Origin: Trichaptum fuscoviolaceum
Lineage: Eukaryota; Basidiomycota; Agaricomycetes; Hymenochaetales; Trichaptaceae
Direction: 5' to 3'
Assembly (NCBI GenBank): GCA_910574455.1
Contig: CAJSYZ010000004.1
Location: 558,001-622,000 of the forward strand
DNA length: 64,000 nucleotides
A program made the translations under genes and the position numbers. The notes beneath the pieces are model-generated. The model was not told the DNA's origin. It did not search any database and saw only the letters and a program-made list of their open reading frames with translations. Of the stretch, positions 1-12,046 are shown piece after piece. Position 1 is the first letter of the stretch; each line of letters starts with the position of its first letter.

Positions 1-439
1 ATCCCTTCACTTTTAGCTTGGCGTGCGCAGCCACCTTCTTCGTCCATCCTCTTTCCGGCGTCGATTCCTGCACTTCAGCATCCCCTTCCCATTCGTCGGG
101 AGTGAACTCCGAATCGCTTAGCGCGTCTTCATCGAGGTCATATGTCCTTCCGGGGCATCCGTGCTCGGGCAGTTCGTATAGATTTGGGGCAACTCGAATG
201 GGTGTCCGATCGTAGACTGATGGGCTGTGCGCAGCAAAGGACTGCGTAAGGGAGGCATGCGGGGGAAAGTGTACCTTCATACTAGGAGAAGGCGATGGGG
301 AAGAGCTGAAGCTACTCCCTGATGATGTGCTAACGCGCTTCAGGATCGGGCGTGGCGCCGTCCGCTGGTGGCTATGCGCGCTGTAATGCATCATCTGAGG
401 CGGGAGTGTCGTACTAGAGTATCCGGAGGGTAAAGACAT
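1..439 (-). CDS. Conserved fungal protein of unknown function, 5' part (runs off left edge)
   Basis: An ATG at 439 opens a frame of 146 codons that reaches the left edge without a stop, so only the N-terminal part is present. The protein is Ser/Pro-rich at the start and has the motif PRPILKR at residues 29-35, then a short VHFPP segment and the motif CPGRTY before an acidic stretch (DLDEDALSDSEF). No signal peptide or membrane segment is visible in this part. The motif arrangement resembles a conserved but uncharacterised protein of agaricomycetes that I know only as hypothetical; I cannot give a function. The 5' end of a gene facing away from the rest of the window suggests its promoter lies between 440 and the transposon at 1104. 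Confidence 0.72.
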   Translation of the reverse strand, partial: MSLPSGYSSTTLPPQMMHYSAHSHQRTAPRPILKRVSTSSGSSFSSSPSPSPSMKVHFPPHASLTQSFAAHSPSVYDRTPIRVAPNLYELPEHGCPGRTYDLDEDALSDSEFTPDEWEGDAEVQESTPERGWTKKVAAHAKLKVKG

Positions 440-1103
440 GGCAAAGACACAGTGAGCACAGACGAGCAGATGGGAATGATGGGCAGGTCAAGCACTTTGG
501 TTGTCGATAGCGAGTGAAGCGCAGTTAAAATAAGCAAATGTTGTAGATAAGCTTGAAACAGCCGTGCGACGCGACGCGTTATATGTCCGCGTCCTGACGC
601 CAGGAGAATGGTGCAAGACCCCATGGACAGATGGGACCACCTGACACAGACCCCGGGGCTTTGCAGCACGGATAAATGAGTCCCGGAAGCAAAGCAGCAC
701 TTCAGAGGATGGTAGAAGCACGCGATTACTCTACGTGCGATCAAGATGTCGATGTGAATAGGTGTCTCGCTCAATCAATGGGACGGGTAGAAGAAGGACG
801 TGACTGCAGATGAAATAAATTACATATTTTCTGTCGGCGACTTCGCGATTGCCTGCACATACGTTGAGACATTTAGAGTGCCAATTTATCCGTCAGACGT
901 CCTTTCACCGGTTCACTTCCAGCTTTTCTATAATTCAGAGACAAGATGAGAGAGGAGTATTGACGCAATAAACTCGAACCTATAAAGGGTATCACGTGTA
1001 CGTGGCCCCTGAGATCCCGATATCCTAATCAATGTTCACCGGCAGAATTACCTATTATAACGTTTCTACCGCGGGGAAGGGGGCTTGATCATGAGAGCGC
1101 ATT
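440..1103. other. Intergenic, no gene seen
   Basis: No ORF here has recognisable protein character. The stretch holds the presumed promoter of the leftward gene starting at 439 and ends at the ATT target duplication (1101-1103) of the neighbouring transposon. Confidence 0.5.
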
Positions 1104-1132
1104 GGATGACTTCCCGCAGGAATTTAGAACCG
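1104..1132 (+). repeat. Left terminal inverted repeat of Harbinger-type element
   Basis: These 29 bp are the exact reverse complement of 5170-5198. The repeat ends in TTTAGAACCG, and further TTTAGAAC/GTTCTAAA motifs follow inward (about 1133-1140, 1203-1211 and 1259-1267). Confidence 0.92.
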
Positions 1133-1487
1133 TTTAGAACGGCTCTAAGTGTTCCAAAAGACCCTGTCAGGGTCCGAGCCAAATTTTCGGTTGATGTCTG
1201 CAGGTTCTAAATTTCGAGGTTTGAGACTCGAGGGGGTATGGAGTCTCAAAGCGCACAAAGTTCTAAACCTCGCTTAAGACACCCTTAATTTGACTATATT
1301 GCCTTTTATGTATTAATTAAAGCGTCATTTCACGACATGTCAATTACATAACGGCTTCTTCGCCGGTCGTGCCAATCTGCACTTTGAGTGGCGAAAATCC
1401 ACCTTTTTGTCCTCATATCTTACTTTCCCTCTATTTTACCCTCAATAAAAGCCTTGAAATCGTGTCGGATAGCCTTCAAGAGGCCGC

Positions 1488-3520
1488 ATGCTCAATAGGA
1501 ACCCTCCCCATTCTCAAACAAGCCCTGGGGAGGGCTGGAATGGTCAAATATATCAAGAAAGTCAGCATGGCCCGTATGAAGGGCAAAATTCATTGCAAGC
1601 AAATGGTTTCTGGAGGCACAAAGATGACGAGATGGATGGGCTGTATGTAGATGATGATAGTGATATACAATCAGTGAGTTTTTTTGTTCAGAATAGCTGA
1701 ATATTTGACTGACTAGTAACATTAGCATAACTATGCTCAAAAGGACGTAGTTCCTGTCTCTGCCCTTCCCTCCAGCTTCCCCTCGCAGTCAGATACCCAT
1801 CAAACTGCTCATATGTACACATCGATACCCTCCTTCACCCCATATGCTCAAAATTCAGCTCCGTCTTCAACACTTCAAGCAGTGAAGCGAACCGGCTATC
1901 CTCAAGATCTTCTTCATTATTCTACCACTCGCACTCCTACCCCCATTCGCTCGCACAAATTGCACATTCACACCTCAAATAATCATGGTTCCGACACCAT
2001 GCACACCTCTCAGACCCTTCAAGAGGTTTCGAATGGCCATTCCGACGACAGTGAGGCTGAGCTGGTGCTGCAAACGGCACCTACAGTCAAGGAAGCCAGT
2101 ACCTCAAAGTCTTCGAAGTCACGGACTATGAATTCAGCTCCACAAGCCTCACAGAGCTCTAGGTCAACGTCTAAGGGAGGGAAGGCAAAGGAAAAAGGAA
2201 AGGCAAAGGTAGCCAGGCCTTCGAGTGGGCAGCAAAAAAATGCCAGTGAACCTAAGCTTACGGATGTCGGAAAAGGAAGACGGGGCGGACGCAAGCCAGG
2301 TGCAAGCAGTTACAATGAGAAGGACTTGGTGCATCTTGTAGCTCTTGTTGGCGACATTCTGCCCACAGGTGGTCAAGGGTGGGAAGCCGTAGTAGAACGG
2401 TACAATCTGTACGCGAAGGCCAACTTCCGTACCGAACGCACGGACAAGAGCCTTCGCAAGAAGTTTCAAGAGGTATGAAATTTTCTACATATCCTAAATC
2501 TATATTCTCATTATGCTGTATATCAAGATTGCGCATCAGAAGAAGCCCACAGGTGACCCGGACATGCCTATGTATGTCCGACATGCGAAACGCATCGAAG
2601 GCGAAATCAATGCGAAAACGGACACCATTGATGTCGATGATCCAGCTATCTGGTCGGACGAGGACTTCAATGAAGGATCAAGCATTGACAACAGTGGCGA
2701 AGACACTGAAGATGAAGCACTCGATACGGCACCCGCAATAGCATCATCTAAGACTTCGACGGCAACTCCGACCTTGAATGCGACTACATCTAAAGCACCT
2801 AAACGTGATTACACTGCTGTAAAGGAAGAGTCGCCTGCACCACTTGTCGCTGGGTACAAGCGTGCCAAAACTACACCTGGTGATTCGTCAAGCTGGTCGA
2901 GTCGCACACAAGGTCGAAAAGGCACTGCGGGGGGAAATCTAATGCAGAATATGTTATCATTTCTCGATCCGGAGGCCCGTGCTGAACGACAAGGGATTCA
3001 GTCAGCACATACTATGATGCTTATGCAGATTCGCTCCCTCGAGCAACAGTTACTACAACGAGACAACAAGATCGATCAGCTTCATCAAGAACTTCAAGTT
3101 GTGCGAGAGGCCAAGAATCAAGCCGAACGGCATGCAGATCGCCTTCAAAGCGAACTCCAGATGATGCAGATGATGCAGCGCATGGGCCCTCCCATGAGCT
3201 ATGGCCATCCCCGCTCATATAACGGATACAGCTTTCTTGACAACGAGGACACTTACCCTCCATCTCGACAAGGGTATACTACGGTGTTTCCACTTCCACG
3301 GTCAAGGATGTCACCTACAACACCTGCTCGCCATTCACACTCTCGTTTTGGTGGACCGGCAATGTCTACTGTCCATAGCTCTAGAGCGGGTCCTTCTAAT
3401 CAGGAGACAACTAACTCGGAAGAGTTGTTCAGTGCTGGAGGTATGCAGGTTTCCGTTAGTGCTGATAAGTCATCAATTACTATAAGCCCAAGCAAAGATA
3501 AGGACCAGGATAGTTTATAG
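1488..3520 (+). CDS. Myb/SANT-like transposon partner protein (DUF6818-like)
   Basis: Model: join(1488..1673, 1726..2472, 2528..3520), introns 52 and 55 nt, both phase 0, 640 aa. The ATG at 1488 is the first in frame after a TAG at 1470. The N-terminal region is low-complexity and Ser/Thr-rich. A Lys-rich linker precedes a Myb/SANT-like helical domain at about residues 230-345 (GGRKPGASSYNEKDL, tryptophan in GWEAVVERYN, then LRKKFQE and, across intron 2, KKPTGDPDMP), a pattern I associate with the DUF6818 proteins of fungal Harbinger elements. Heptad-like LEQQLLQRDNKIDQLHQEL suggests a coiled coil for dimerisation. Inferred role: binding the repeats at the transposon ends and recruiting the transposase encoded tail-to-tail 61 bp away. 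The domain name is from memory. Confidence 0.8.
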
Positions 3521-3581
3521 TATTTAAAAGCCACTACACTTTGTTGTTAGCTATTTAACAAACTAATAATTGAATCCCCAC

Positions 3582-4969
3582 TTAGTCATCTTCACTCTGA
3601 TAACGAATATGAAAGCGTGACACCCTATCCTTGTTGCTTATTTCTGCTATAAGTGCATTTCCAAATGAGTCCCATAAATCATCATCCTCCCTCCATATTG
3701 GCTCGTAAGTGTTACGGATTTGGTTTATTCCAACAAGTGTTGTTCGAACATTTTGAAGGCGAATACAGACTTCAAGTAGTTCTGCACGAGCTTTGCTGTT
3801 TGCAATATTGAGAGGAATACGAAGACGTCCAAATGAGCCCTGTAAGGTCCGCATACCCCACTCTGCAGCCTGTCGGCAAGATAGGAGCTGGCGATTGAAT
3901 GCAAGTAAGCTCTGCCTCTCGGTTGGATCTCGGGGAAGCTTTGCACCATCCTTCAGTGGGGCCTTAATGCGCTCCTGAATTGACCGCGACTGTCTTGGAA
4001 AGGCTGTATCTGCAACAAGATAAAATCCATCTGGTGTTAACTCTCGTAGCTTCTTATAGATGGGCTGTGCAATCTTTGCATCATGCCAGCTACCCGGAGC
4101 ATTGAGGCGACACCCAATTATAAGACCTATAATGCATAAATTCAGAAAGGACATTGAACATATTCCAGAAACATACCTTTGGGGGAGAAAACAAGAACAT
4201 TTGATATAAAATGGTCATGTAACCAACCATTATACGTGGCATTCTCGATTTCTCCATCATCGGAAACCTGAACAGCCAAATTTAATCCATCAATAAAGCC
4301 AAAGGCTCCAAGTAGTAAAGGGTGTCGTGCTTGGATGAGTGCTGAGAGATCTTGATACTCTTTATGCTGTATGGGCCACGTAACTCGAGCTTCGGGCATA
4401 TTCCGAAGTGTCTCAAGTAAGATTGAGATGGAGAAGTTGATATATCGAGAAATAGTAGTAGGGATTAGGGCAAAAATCTCCTGTAGACTGATCTCTCGCA
4501 TTGTTGAGTTGAGATAGTGGAGGAGAAGACCTAAAGCACCAGCTGCATCAAGAGACCGACGGCTTGATCGAGGTGCAGCATATGCATTCGTGTCATTCCG
4601 GGGTATAGGTGTTGACTCCCATGCTTGAGCAAAGCCACGGTTGAGCAGTATAGAAAAGGTCTCGCAATCAACACCCATGGTTGTGATGAATGCTCGATCA
4701 TTTCTTTGTGCAAATAAATGTTGCCATGGTGTGTTTATGCGAGGGTTGGGAAGTAGGTCTGATCGAGTTAGATAAAGCCTATGTGGATTCCTTGCCTCGG
4801 AACGTTGATGTTCAGCATCATCCATTGCCAGATGGATGAATATTGCGCATGCTGCCACATCTTCATCATCATTGGAGTCCTCCGTGGGCATTAGCTCTGG
4901 TTCATCAAAGAAATCAAGTAGAAGAGAATCCATAGCGTGAGGACAGTAGCTGTTATCGACAATCAACAC
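3582..4969 (-). CDS. Harbinger-type DDE transposase (DDE_Tnp_4 / HARBI1-like)
   Basis: Model: complement(join(3582..4126, 4177..4969)), one 50-nt phase-1 intron, 445 aa. The DDE superfamily endonuclease triad is visible: D227 in GFIDG, D304 in LVADTAFP and E353 in AAEWGM. NAPGSWHD between the first two residues and a C-terminal helical part with RLQNVRTTLVGINQIR are typical of DDE_Tnp_4. The reaction would be cut-and-paste excision and integration at a 3-bp target. The N-terminal ~150 residues carry an acidic segment and the helical DNA-binding part. All three catalytic residues are present and there is no frameshift, so the protein is plausibly active. The gene converges on the Myb-like partner gene, the stop codons lying 61 bp apart. 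Length fits the family. Confidence 0.92.
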
Positions 4970-5169
4970 TTAATCATTACCGACGTAAGGTGCCACCGTG
5001 ACCGTGACATTATAGCAGGACTGTGACTAGCTCTTCTTATGGATACATTTCTCACGGTTACTTGACGCGGGTCATGAACTTGGGTGGCGTGTCCTAAACC
5101 GAGTTACGGTTTAGGAACCGGGTTCTAAACTTTATTTTTAGTATCTAGAACTTTTTAGAACTTAGAAAC

Positions 5170-5198
5170 CGGTTCTAAATTCCTGCGGGAAGTCATCC
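5170..5198 (-). repeat. Right terminal inverted repeat of Harbinger-type element
   Basis: Exact inverted match to 1104-1132, followed by ATT (5199-5201), the second copy of the target duplication. Just inside, TTCTAAA/TTTAGAAC motifs recur at about 5100-5180. Confidence 0.92.
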
Positions 5199-5201
5199 AT
5201 T

Positions 5202-7940
5202 ATACGCGATAGGCTTATCACCGACGAGCCTGCCACAGTTCAGATCGCGGCGGGCATCAACTTGCATTAGTTCTCCGTTAGTCGCGGGTCCCCGAGAGCC
5301 CGTGATGCTTCCCAGTAGCTCTTGCTTATAAGATCCGCTCGGTGCACCATCATACAAGATTCAGATAATATGAATTACCAGCAAACACAGCAGCACCGGG
5401 TCTCGACAAGCATGAAGCCATTGCTTCCTATATGGCCTTTAGGCAGTGTGACTCAGAGAATATTTTTTTGCAGATAGGCAGGCGGCTGTCGTTGCCCCCT
5501 CAGTAGGATTATTTATAATCCTGGAAAGAGGCGATAACGTGCATCAAGATCAGCGATCGCCATACCTCCGGGTCGCGAAGCTTCCCAGTCACCCCACTGT
5601 AGCACGCCAGATCGATACATACACACTCTGTCAGGTGCACAGAGATCTATCGGTATCTAGTAACCAGCCGAGAGTTCTGCGTATCAGATTAAGAAAGCGT
5701 GTTGCCTGAACGTAATAGCAGATCGCCGGTATAATTATCGGGGTCGGCGAGGATCATCAAGAGGTGCTTCGCTCGCAGATGCTGTAAAGAAGCACTCGAA
5801 GGGCGCACGAATTTTACGTACTTAGGGTAATATCCAGCTCGAGGAATTCTTTATCTAGTTTTGTATGTGTTAGTACGAATAAGAGCACCCTAACCAAATA
5901 TTTTGCAATCACCCTGTCTTGAGTTAGAAGAGATCCGGGCGAACTGAGTTCCGCTGATCATTGAGTTACTCTACTGTCAAGACAAGATGTGATCACTGTA
6001 TAGACACAACTCACGGATGAACTAAATCCATTGAACTCTTGAGCTGTTTGTCTCATGCCTTCAAGGAACGTGTCGCGACTCTCTATTTGATAGACCAAAT
6101 CATTTAGTAGATTGTACAACCAGCCGGGAAGAAAGAATGCTCACTCCTTTTGCTGTTTCGGAAAGTCCTTCTCCACAGGGTATATGAGATGGACTAATGC
6201 AGAACTTCAAGTTTCTGACTCGGACTGAATATGCCCGAAAATTTAAACGGGGATGCGCGCGACGGTCATGAGACCGCAAGGAGTTAACAAGAACATCAAT
6301 ACTCACTGATATACCTATAACTTACGCGTACTAAGCAGTACACCTAATCAGCGCCGGACCCCATGCAGTACGACGGCGCGAGCGGCTCTGGGTATAAAGT
6401 CCTAAACTTCGGCTTTCTCCTAAAAACGGACCAAACCCGCTGGATGATGCCGCGACGAGCGACTTTGTCTAAATGAAGGAGACCATCTGACCTGAGGAGC
6501 CCGAGTGAAGTGCGGGATCGCATCGCATATCTTCCAAGGAAATTTTGGCTAAGACGATCAGATCGCCGTCTCCGGCAGGGGCCGTAATCAGGAATGCAGA
6601 AACCTGAGACCCATGTGCCAGGGTTGCTGACGTGGACCAGTGACTCATCCATACGACTAGCTCAATAGAGCAATGTGCACTGGAATCTGTGTTAGGAACA
6701 CAAACGGGGAGTTTTGTGCTACAGTGCTAGTGGCGTAAAATCAACAACTATAATTATTATCATCCATACCACTCACGTATACAAATGTACGACTCAAGAC
6801 AAGCAGGTCGCAATTTAAGTAGTGCATCTAACGAATTGAAGATTCCGGGCCATTGACTAGTTGAGTGAGCGCTGGCCACACAATCAGCTCCGCTTTCATC
6901 ATTTGGATGGATGTGCAACCCTTCGTGAGGTTCTCCAATAATTTGTGACTCCGGTGAGACAATCTATCATCGGCATTTCGGACTAAGATACAAAATAAGA
7001 AAAACTGCTCACGGGGCAAGTCCGATTCATTCATCCATCCATCTTCACCTCCGCGCTACCAAGACCACCTGGTAGTGGAAGCGGCAGAAGACCGCGTCTT
7101 GTGATGTACCTTCCGCCGCTGTTACCTTTTACTCGTTATCTTAGTTGATTCAAGGCGAGAATCACAGAGTATAGGCATGTTCCGCACCTTCCTATCTCCC
7201 ATCCCACAGTATCCACGTTCACCTTAACTCATGGACGGCGAGAGTCGCTCAGCTGTTCTGTGGTCTCTTGCAGAGTGCAATGCGGTTAGAGGAAGGCGCA
7301 AAGAAAAGGGCACTGTCGCCGCGGTTGTAGTAGGACATGGGTGAGTCTCGTGGTTGCCCTGCCCTACTGTGAATTTATGGGTATCCTTGCAAACCATTCC
7401 TTCGCATTAGGCGAGAAGATACCCGTTACTGTAGGAAATTTCAGGTGAAGATACTAAGCCAATGTGTGGTTGGAAGAGTTGACAGTTGACTCGGATGGGC
7501 AGTGAGTCCCAGTGGCACGCCGCTCAAAATACTACTACTAGTACCTGATTACGGCGTTATCCGAGTTTGACCAATTAGTACTAGTACTAGTATACCGGGC
7601 CCAGTAACATCTTCGAGTCTTCCATTCGCTCTCAACAGTCAGACAAAATGTGCTCACAGTATATTGTCGATTAGGTATGTGGATCATATGCATCTTTCTC
7701 AACTACTAATGTAATGATTAAGTATGAAGTAAGACAGCTGCGTACTACACGACAGGCAAGATCGCTCCAAGTCGGAACTGGCGTTAGTTCAAGTTGAGCA
7801 AAATCTTGTCTTGTTCTTCTACTGATAATGGTACAGCGATGAGCTCCGTTTACAACCCTACTGACAGGAAGATAATCTGAATATTCTTCAGGATGTTCCA
7901 CAATCAAACCATTTCCTACATTGTCTTCGTCATATTTATA
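5202..7940. other. 2.7-kb intergenic stretch, no gene recognised
   Basis: Both strands were scanned in all frames. The longest frames (for example 102 codons at 6344-6652, minus) have no family character and no plausible splice partners. A small cluster of ACTAGTACTAGTAC-type palindromic repeats lies at about 7534-7592. No RNA gene or transposon end was recognised. Confidence 0.45.
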
Positions 7941-9411
7941 TTACGATGTATCCCTTGCATCAGCCCTCGAGTCTATAGTAGAAGTACAAGATTGGATGCC
8001 TTGACTTGTATCAAACCTGACCATTGAGACTCTCTGAGTTTTTGAAGCACTTTTGGAATTGGTGTCCCGATCAGCCTCAGTCACGCCGACTGGCGTGATC
8101 TGAGTTATACCCGGACTTGAACTCGGTATACACTGTCGGTATTGCGATCCTGTTGACATAGTGGGAAGGGAAATAATACTCGTATCACCTGTGGAGATTC
8201 CTAGTCCAATTCGAATCATGACCAATGAAAAAGCAACTCCCTAAATTAGTCCATATGAGGAGACAGATAAAACAACCAACATAATAGGGTATGTACTTAC
8301 AATAACTTGCGGTAGCTATATGGACCGCGGAGACGAGAAATGTGCAGGTAAGCAAATGACTACCTGTGATTAAGACATTCTCTCTCACCAAGAAGAAGGG
8401 TATAAACAAGGACCAGTCGCCCTTAAGGTAGGTTGCAAGAAGCACCACAAGAAATGCAGAGTATAACGCGCCAGATTCGACGATCGTGACAGCAACCTTC
8501 GTCAGATAGCGGTCCTTCTTTACTCGGTACAGTTGGCGCTCGACGGACCAGAGTTTATAAGCAACAAGAACTAGCATAAGAGTAGCATCATCAGTACACT
8601 GCGGGATCTCCACTGGCAAAAGGAATGAAAATTACTTGTGCACGGTATGTTAGTACCGAGTGTGACGGCGACAAATGACTGAATCCATTCCCTAGGAGAG
8701 AAGACTGATGAACCAGGTTTACCCATGCCCTCGACAACGAGCGTGCCAACGATTGAAGCTTAAGTTCTTTTAGATACATATCTGTTATCGAGAATCGGGA
8801 GTTGCTACTCACCCAAACACCCAAGTAGTAGAGCTCCTCCGGGGATTAGAACCCTTCTGTCCTTCCCGTAGACGATATACATGCGGTAAACCTATAATCT
8901 ATCAACCAGACTTCCTAGGGAATGTCACATAGGTAGTACTCACTATGAAAGAGTCTCCCATGAGAGTTTGAAGGCCGTATAAGCTATCTTGTAACATATA
9001 TGACCAAGCCGAGGTAAGGTTGACGTAGGCAAGGGCGCCTCCGGGCTCGTTGACTTTGTCAATGACTGCCGTCTTCGCCCGAGTATAGCTGACAATCAGA
9101 TGCTAGAGTGTAGTACAATAGGTCAAGACTCTTCCAGCGTAGCTGAGTAATACCGCCTACCGCAGTTGATACAAGCAGCATGAAAGTTACAATCATCATT
9201 GCAGGCGACTTTTTGGAGTGTGATGATGCCCGAAGGAAAAAGACAACATATATTATACTGACATATAGGGCAACGAATACCCCTATGGTCGATAGTCAGA
9301 GCGAGGTCAGAGAATAAAGCTTGATACTGCATCACTAACATCATACGCACCGTAGAGTAGGGCGGCGAGTACGATGGACAGAAGATAGGCATGTTCGAGA
9401 CTGATAGCCAT
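7941..9411 (-). CDS. Multi-pass integral membrane protein of a common agaricomycete family
   Basis: Model: complement(join(7941..8240, 8301..8305, 8364..8570, 8636..8758, 8813..8891, 8944..9102, 9161..9282, 9351..9411)), 351 aa, all introns 52-68 nt. Hydrophobic helices begin at once (residues ~8-36) and recur near 50-70, 100-120, 130-145, 165-180, 205-230 and 240-260, so about seven. Between helices lie VNEPGGALAY, then GDSFIVYRMYIVYGKDRR, EWIQSFVAV and VESGALYSAFL. This order matches a very large but uncharacterised group of agaricomycete membrane proteins. The C-terminal ~85 residues are polar and Ser/Thr-rich, probably cytosolic. Function unknown. The frame closes only with a 5-nt exon (8301-8305). 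The start at 9411 is the ATG directly before the first helix. Confidence 0.82.
8301..8305 (-). other. Predicted 5-nt microexon (TTATT)
   Basis: In coding orientation the five bases are preceded by ...CCGCAAG and followed by GTAAGTAC, a near-consensus donor. Flanking introns would be 58 nt (8306-8363) and 60 nt (8241-8300). Splicing it in joins phase 1 to phase 0 and gives ITVIGVAFSLV, the expected helix sequence. Skipping it shifts the frame, and the last exon is then read as GSCFFIGHDSNW and soon stops. Confidence 0.72.
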
Positions 9412-10114
9412 GAAGTGCGGTGATGATGTTGGGAGCAGACTCCGTCCCGGAACTCAAGTGACGACGTTTGCACACAGTCAGAGCCCCTCCTTCTACATAA
9501 ATCATCCTCAACCTACACTACAACCGTGAGGCCGGTGTATATGCCGATCCGAAGTGAGGTGATTCACGAAAGAGATCGCAGTTCTGCTTCATTCTACTAG
9601 TAGAGTCGCGTAACCGAAGAGCTGGATTGAATAGGTTCCTGGACTCTCCCATGTATTCCCCCGACCTCCGTCTTATAGCGGGAAAAGACAGATTGTATTT
9701 GAAGGCTGTCGGGATCTTCATCGCAGTTGCTTGCGGAGCGCAGTCATGGCGGAAGTAATTCAATTATCACCTTCCGCTGGTTTTATGTCCGTGCACGTGG
9801 CTGAGTGGCTTTTCAGTGCCAGCCGATCAAAACTTAAACTCTATTACAAATTCAGATGGCGTACAAAGATGCCGCGTTGCCTTTAATGCCGAGTTGCCCT
9901 AGATACCGAGTTGCCGTACAGCCTCGCCTCCCTTGAGATTATTACTGCGGCACTGGCATTCGTGTAGACTTTATTGCTCTCGGCCTTAATTCTCATAAAT
10001 AAGTCAGCGTCGGAGTTCAAGCATGTTAAAAACAGATTGAATACTTCATCTAATACATGAAGCTTGATACTTATTTAGGTCTATTTCACAAGTTCCTGCC
10101 GTTTCTGAAGGAAA
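9412..10114. other. Intergenic, promoter side of the membrane-protein gene
   Basis: Between the start of the membrane-protein gene and the stop of the first GH79 gene. Short minus-strand frames at 9518-9763 and upstream have no recognisable protein character. No transposon ends seen. Confidence 0.4.
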
Positions 10115-12046
10115 TCAGGAGAGATATACAATCGCGGCTTCTGATGCGCTGACTTCAATCGATGCCAGCCCTCCACACGCGCTGACAGTCTCACGCGACT
10201 GTATCCCCGATATCGCGCAATCAGAATCGAAGAGACTTGATCCACCGATACTGACGTCCGGTGCAAGAGAGGTCGCAAGCGGGGCCGTCATTCGAAGAAG
10301 CGAGAAACTGGTAGCAGAAGAAGAGAGACCAGAGATATCTACGCTCGTCGTGTTTCGGCTCTCGGAACCGTCGAAATATTCCGAGTTATAGAGTAGGACA
10401 CGGAGCGGTTCATTGGTGGAGGTTGAGTATATCGCGTACGCTCCCAGAGCACTGCCTCCGGAATCAATTTGCACAATCTTGGTTCCTGTGCCAGTAGCGC
10501 CCCCTTCTGAGCCCAAAAATTCGGACAAGAAGTACGCGCCATAGTAGGGTGCGAAGACGCTCGTGTTTCCCCAGAAGCAGTAAGCCTAGTGAGACGCCTG
10601 GTCAGAAGCAGTCAGTCGGGAGAGAAATACTTGCAGACTTACGCAGTTACCTATCGTGCCTTGGTGAAAGTAAAGTCTCTCTACGCCTTTTAACGCTGCT
10701 TGGAGTGTATAATCCATGACCCACAAAGCAGCACCAAATGTAGGAGAGATTCCGCCACCCCCGCAAGTGGCTACGCTCACATGTCATGAGCTTAGAATAA
10801 CATAATCTACCCTTATATTACGCACCAGAGTTCGTTTCCCCAAGAAAATAGCGCTTACTGATATTGTGAACAGCAGCGATCTCCGACTCGTACCCTTCCG
10901 CGAACGAAACAATTCCCCTATATAGATGATAATCATTTGAATCAAAATTCTGATTGATGGTACAATCTTGAGGATAAGGACTGACGAGTGGGTCATAAGG
11001 TTTTGCAAGTTCGTAGATGCGCCGCCACATGCAGACTGAGGGTAGGCATGCCTTGAAATCGTCTTAACAAAAGATGCATTATTGCCCAAGGACGATACAA
11101 AGTCAGAGATTGGCCACGACAAATACACCCCAGCTTGGAAGATATCTCCCAGCTACAACACCTTCTGGTCAATAGAATTGCAATTGATGCGCGAATCACG
11201 AGCTTACAGTAGAAGAAAGCTGGCTAAACCATGAAACTTGGCTTGTACTGTCGATAGGTTGAGTCCAGCTATTGCCGTTGGCGGCCACTATGGGCGAGTT
11301 TGAGGCGTAGACTATGGTGTGGAGCGCAATCAAGATCAAAGAGTATGATATCTCAAGTAATGCAACCTACATTCGGGCTCGTTCCCAAGTTCAAATGCCA
11401 AGAGGTTCGGGATCGAACTCTTTGCCAACGCTGCAGCCAGTCCGGTATTCGTGATGTTGTTGAGCTCACGATTAAGCCCTATAGTGACGTTTCCGGCTAA
11501 CTGACTTGCCAGCGTGAAGAACGAAGGACCGTATGTAAGAGAGTCAGGTGCGTCGCCAGGAGCTGCAACTGTGTAGTTAACAGGAGAAGTAAGAGACGCG
11601 TCATACGTCGCCCGATCCCTGAAATACGCGATTATTAAGCTTCTCTTTCTTGAAAGATAGGCTCAGTACTCACTGTGTTGTGCCTCCGATGCGCACGGCT
11701 ACTGGTGCACCACGAAGTTTCTGAATATTCGCTAAGCAATTCGACGTTTGAGGCATCGACATGTATTCGGGGAACGCGAAGAACTCGATTGAGGCACTGA
11801 GAAGCGATGGATCAACACCAACTGCAGAGGTTGGGATCGCAGATGAAACAGAAATTGCAGCTGGTAGAAGAAGCGATGATGAGATCCCATTGATTTATAA
11901 AGAGATTTAGAAGGCTCAATGCTCATGTACTCACAGTGCGTCCCAGTTGCGGATGAAACAGGGCACGATGAAGTTGCAGTCCCACTCTGTTGAGCAAGAG
12001 CAAAAGGCAGGAGCAGTAAGAAAGTCGACACCTTCATGATAGCCAT
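10115..12046 (-). CDS. Secreted GH79 family glycoside hydrolase (beta-glucuronidase-like), no CBM
   Basis: Model: complement(join(10115..10585, 10643..10770, 10826..10917, 10986..11152, 11208..11311, 11371..11618, 11674..11860, 11935..12046)), 502 aa. A signal peptide (residues 1-18, ending FALA) is followed by a short Ser/Thr linker, a catalytic barrel (AVRIGGTTQ near 98; acid/base Glu in LGNEPE near 180; nucleophile Glu in GETNS near 300) and a C-terminal beta domain (SEFLGSEGG onward). GH79 enzymes release glucuronic or 4-O-methylglucuronic acid from plant arabinogalactan-type glycans; the exact substrate here is not determinable. It is a tandem paralog of the gene at 13247-15551: from the common linker on, seven internal exons have identical lengths. 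The frame near 10920-10985 is continuous only if a 68-nt phase-2 intron is removed. Confidence 0.9.

Larger units (their letters stand above)
1104..5198. mobile_element. Complete PIF/Harbinger-type DNA transposon, two genes
   Basis: The element is bounded by 29-bp perfect terminal inverted repeats (1104-1132 and 5170-5198, beginning GGATGACTTCCCGCAGG) and flanked by the trinucleotide ATT at 1101-1103 and 5199-5201, read as a 3-bp target duplication. It carries two convergent genes: a Myb/SANT-like DNA-binding protein on + and a DDE transposase on -. A catalytic transposase plus a separate Myb-like partner is the known layout of PIF/Harbinger elements, which also make 3-bp duplications (usually TWA; ATT is a variant). 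Both reading frames are intact after splicing and the repeats are identical, so the element may be young and autonomous. Many copies of a TTCTAA/TTAGAA motif lie near both ends. Confidence 0.9.

Noticed and set aside
391..774. 127-codon minus ORF overlapping the left-edge gene
   Set aside because: It is in a different frame from the edge gene, whose PRPILKR-containing frame is better supported.
8241..8363. Single 123-nt intron in the membrane-protein gene
   Set aside because: It gives the wrong frame for the last helix; two introns around a 5-nt exon fit the sequence better.
10918..10985. Apparent frameshift in the first GH79 gene
   Set aside because: A 68-nt GT..AG intron in phase 2 restores the frame, and the paralog has an intron at the same codon (14042-14092).
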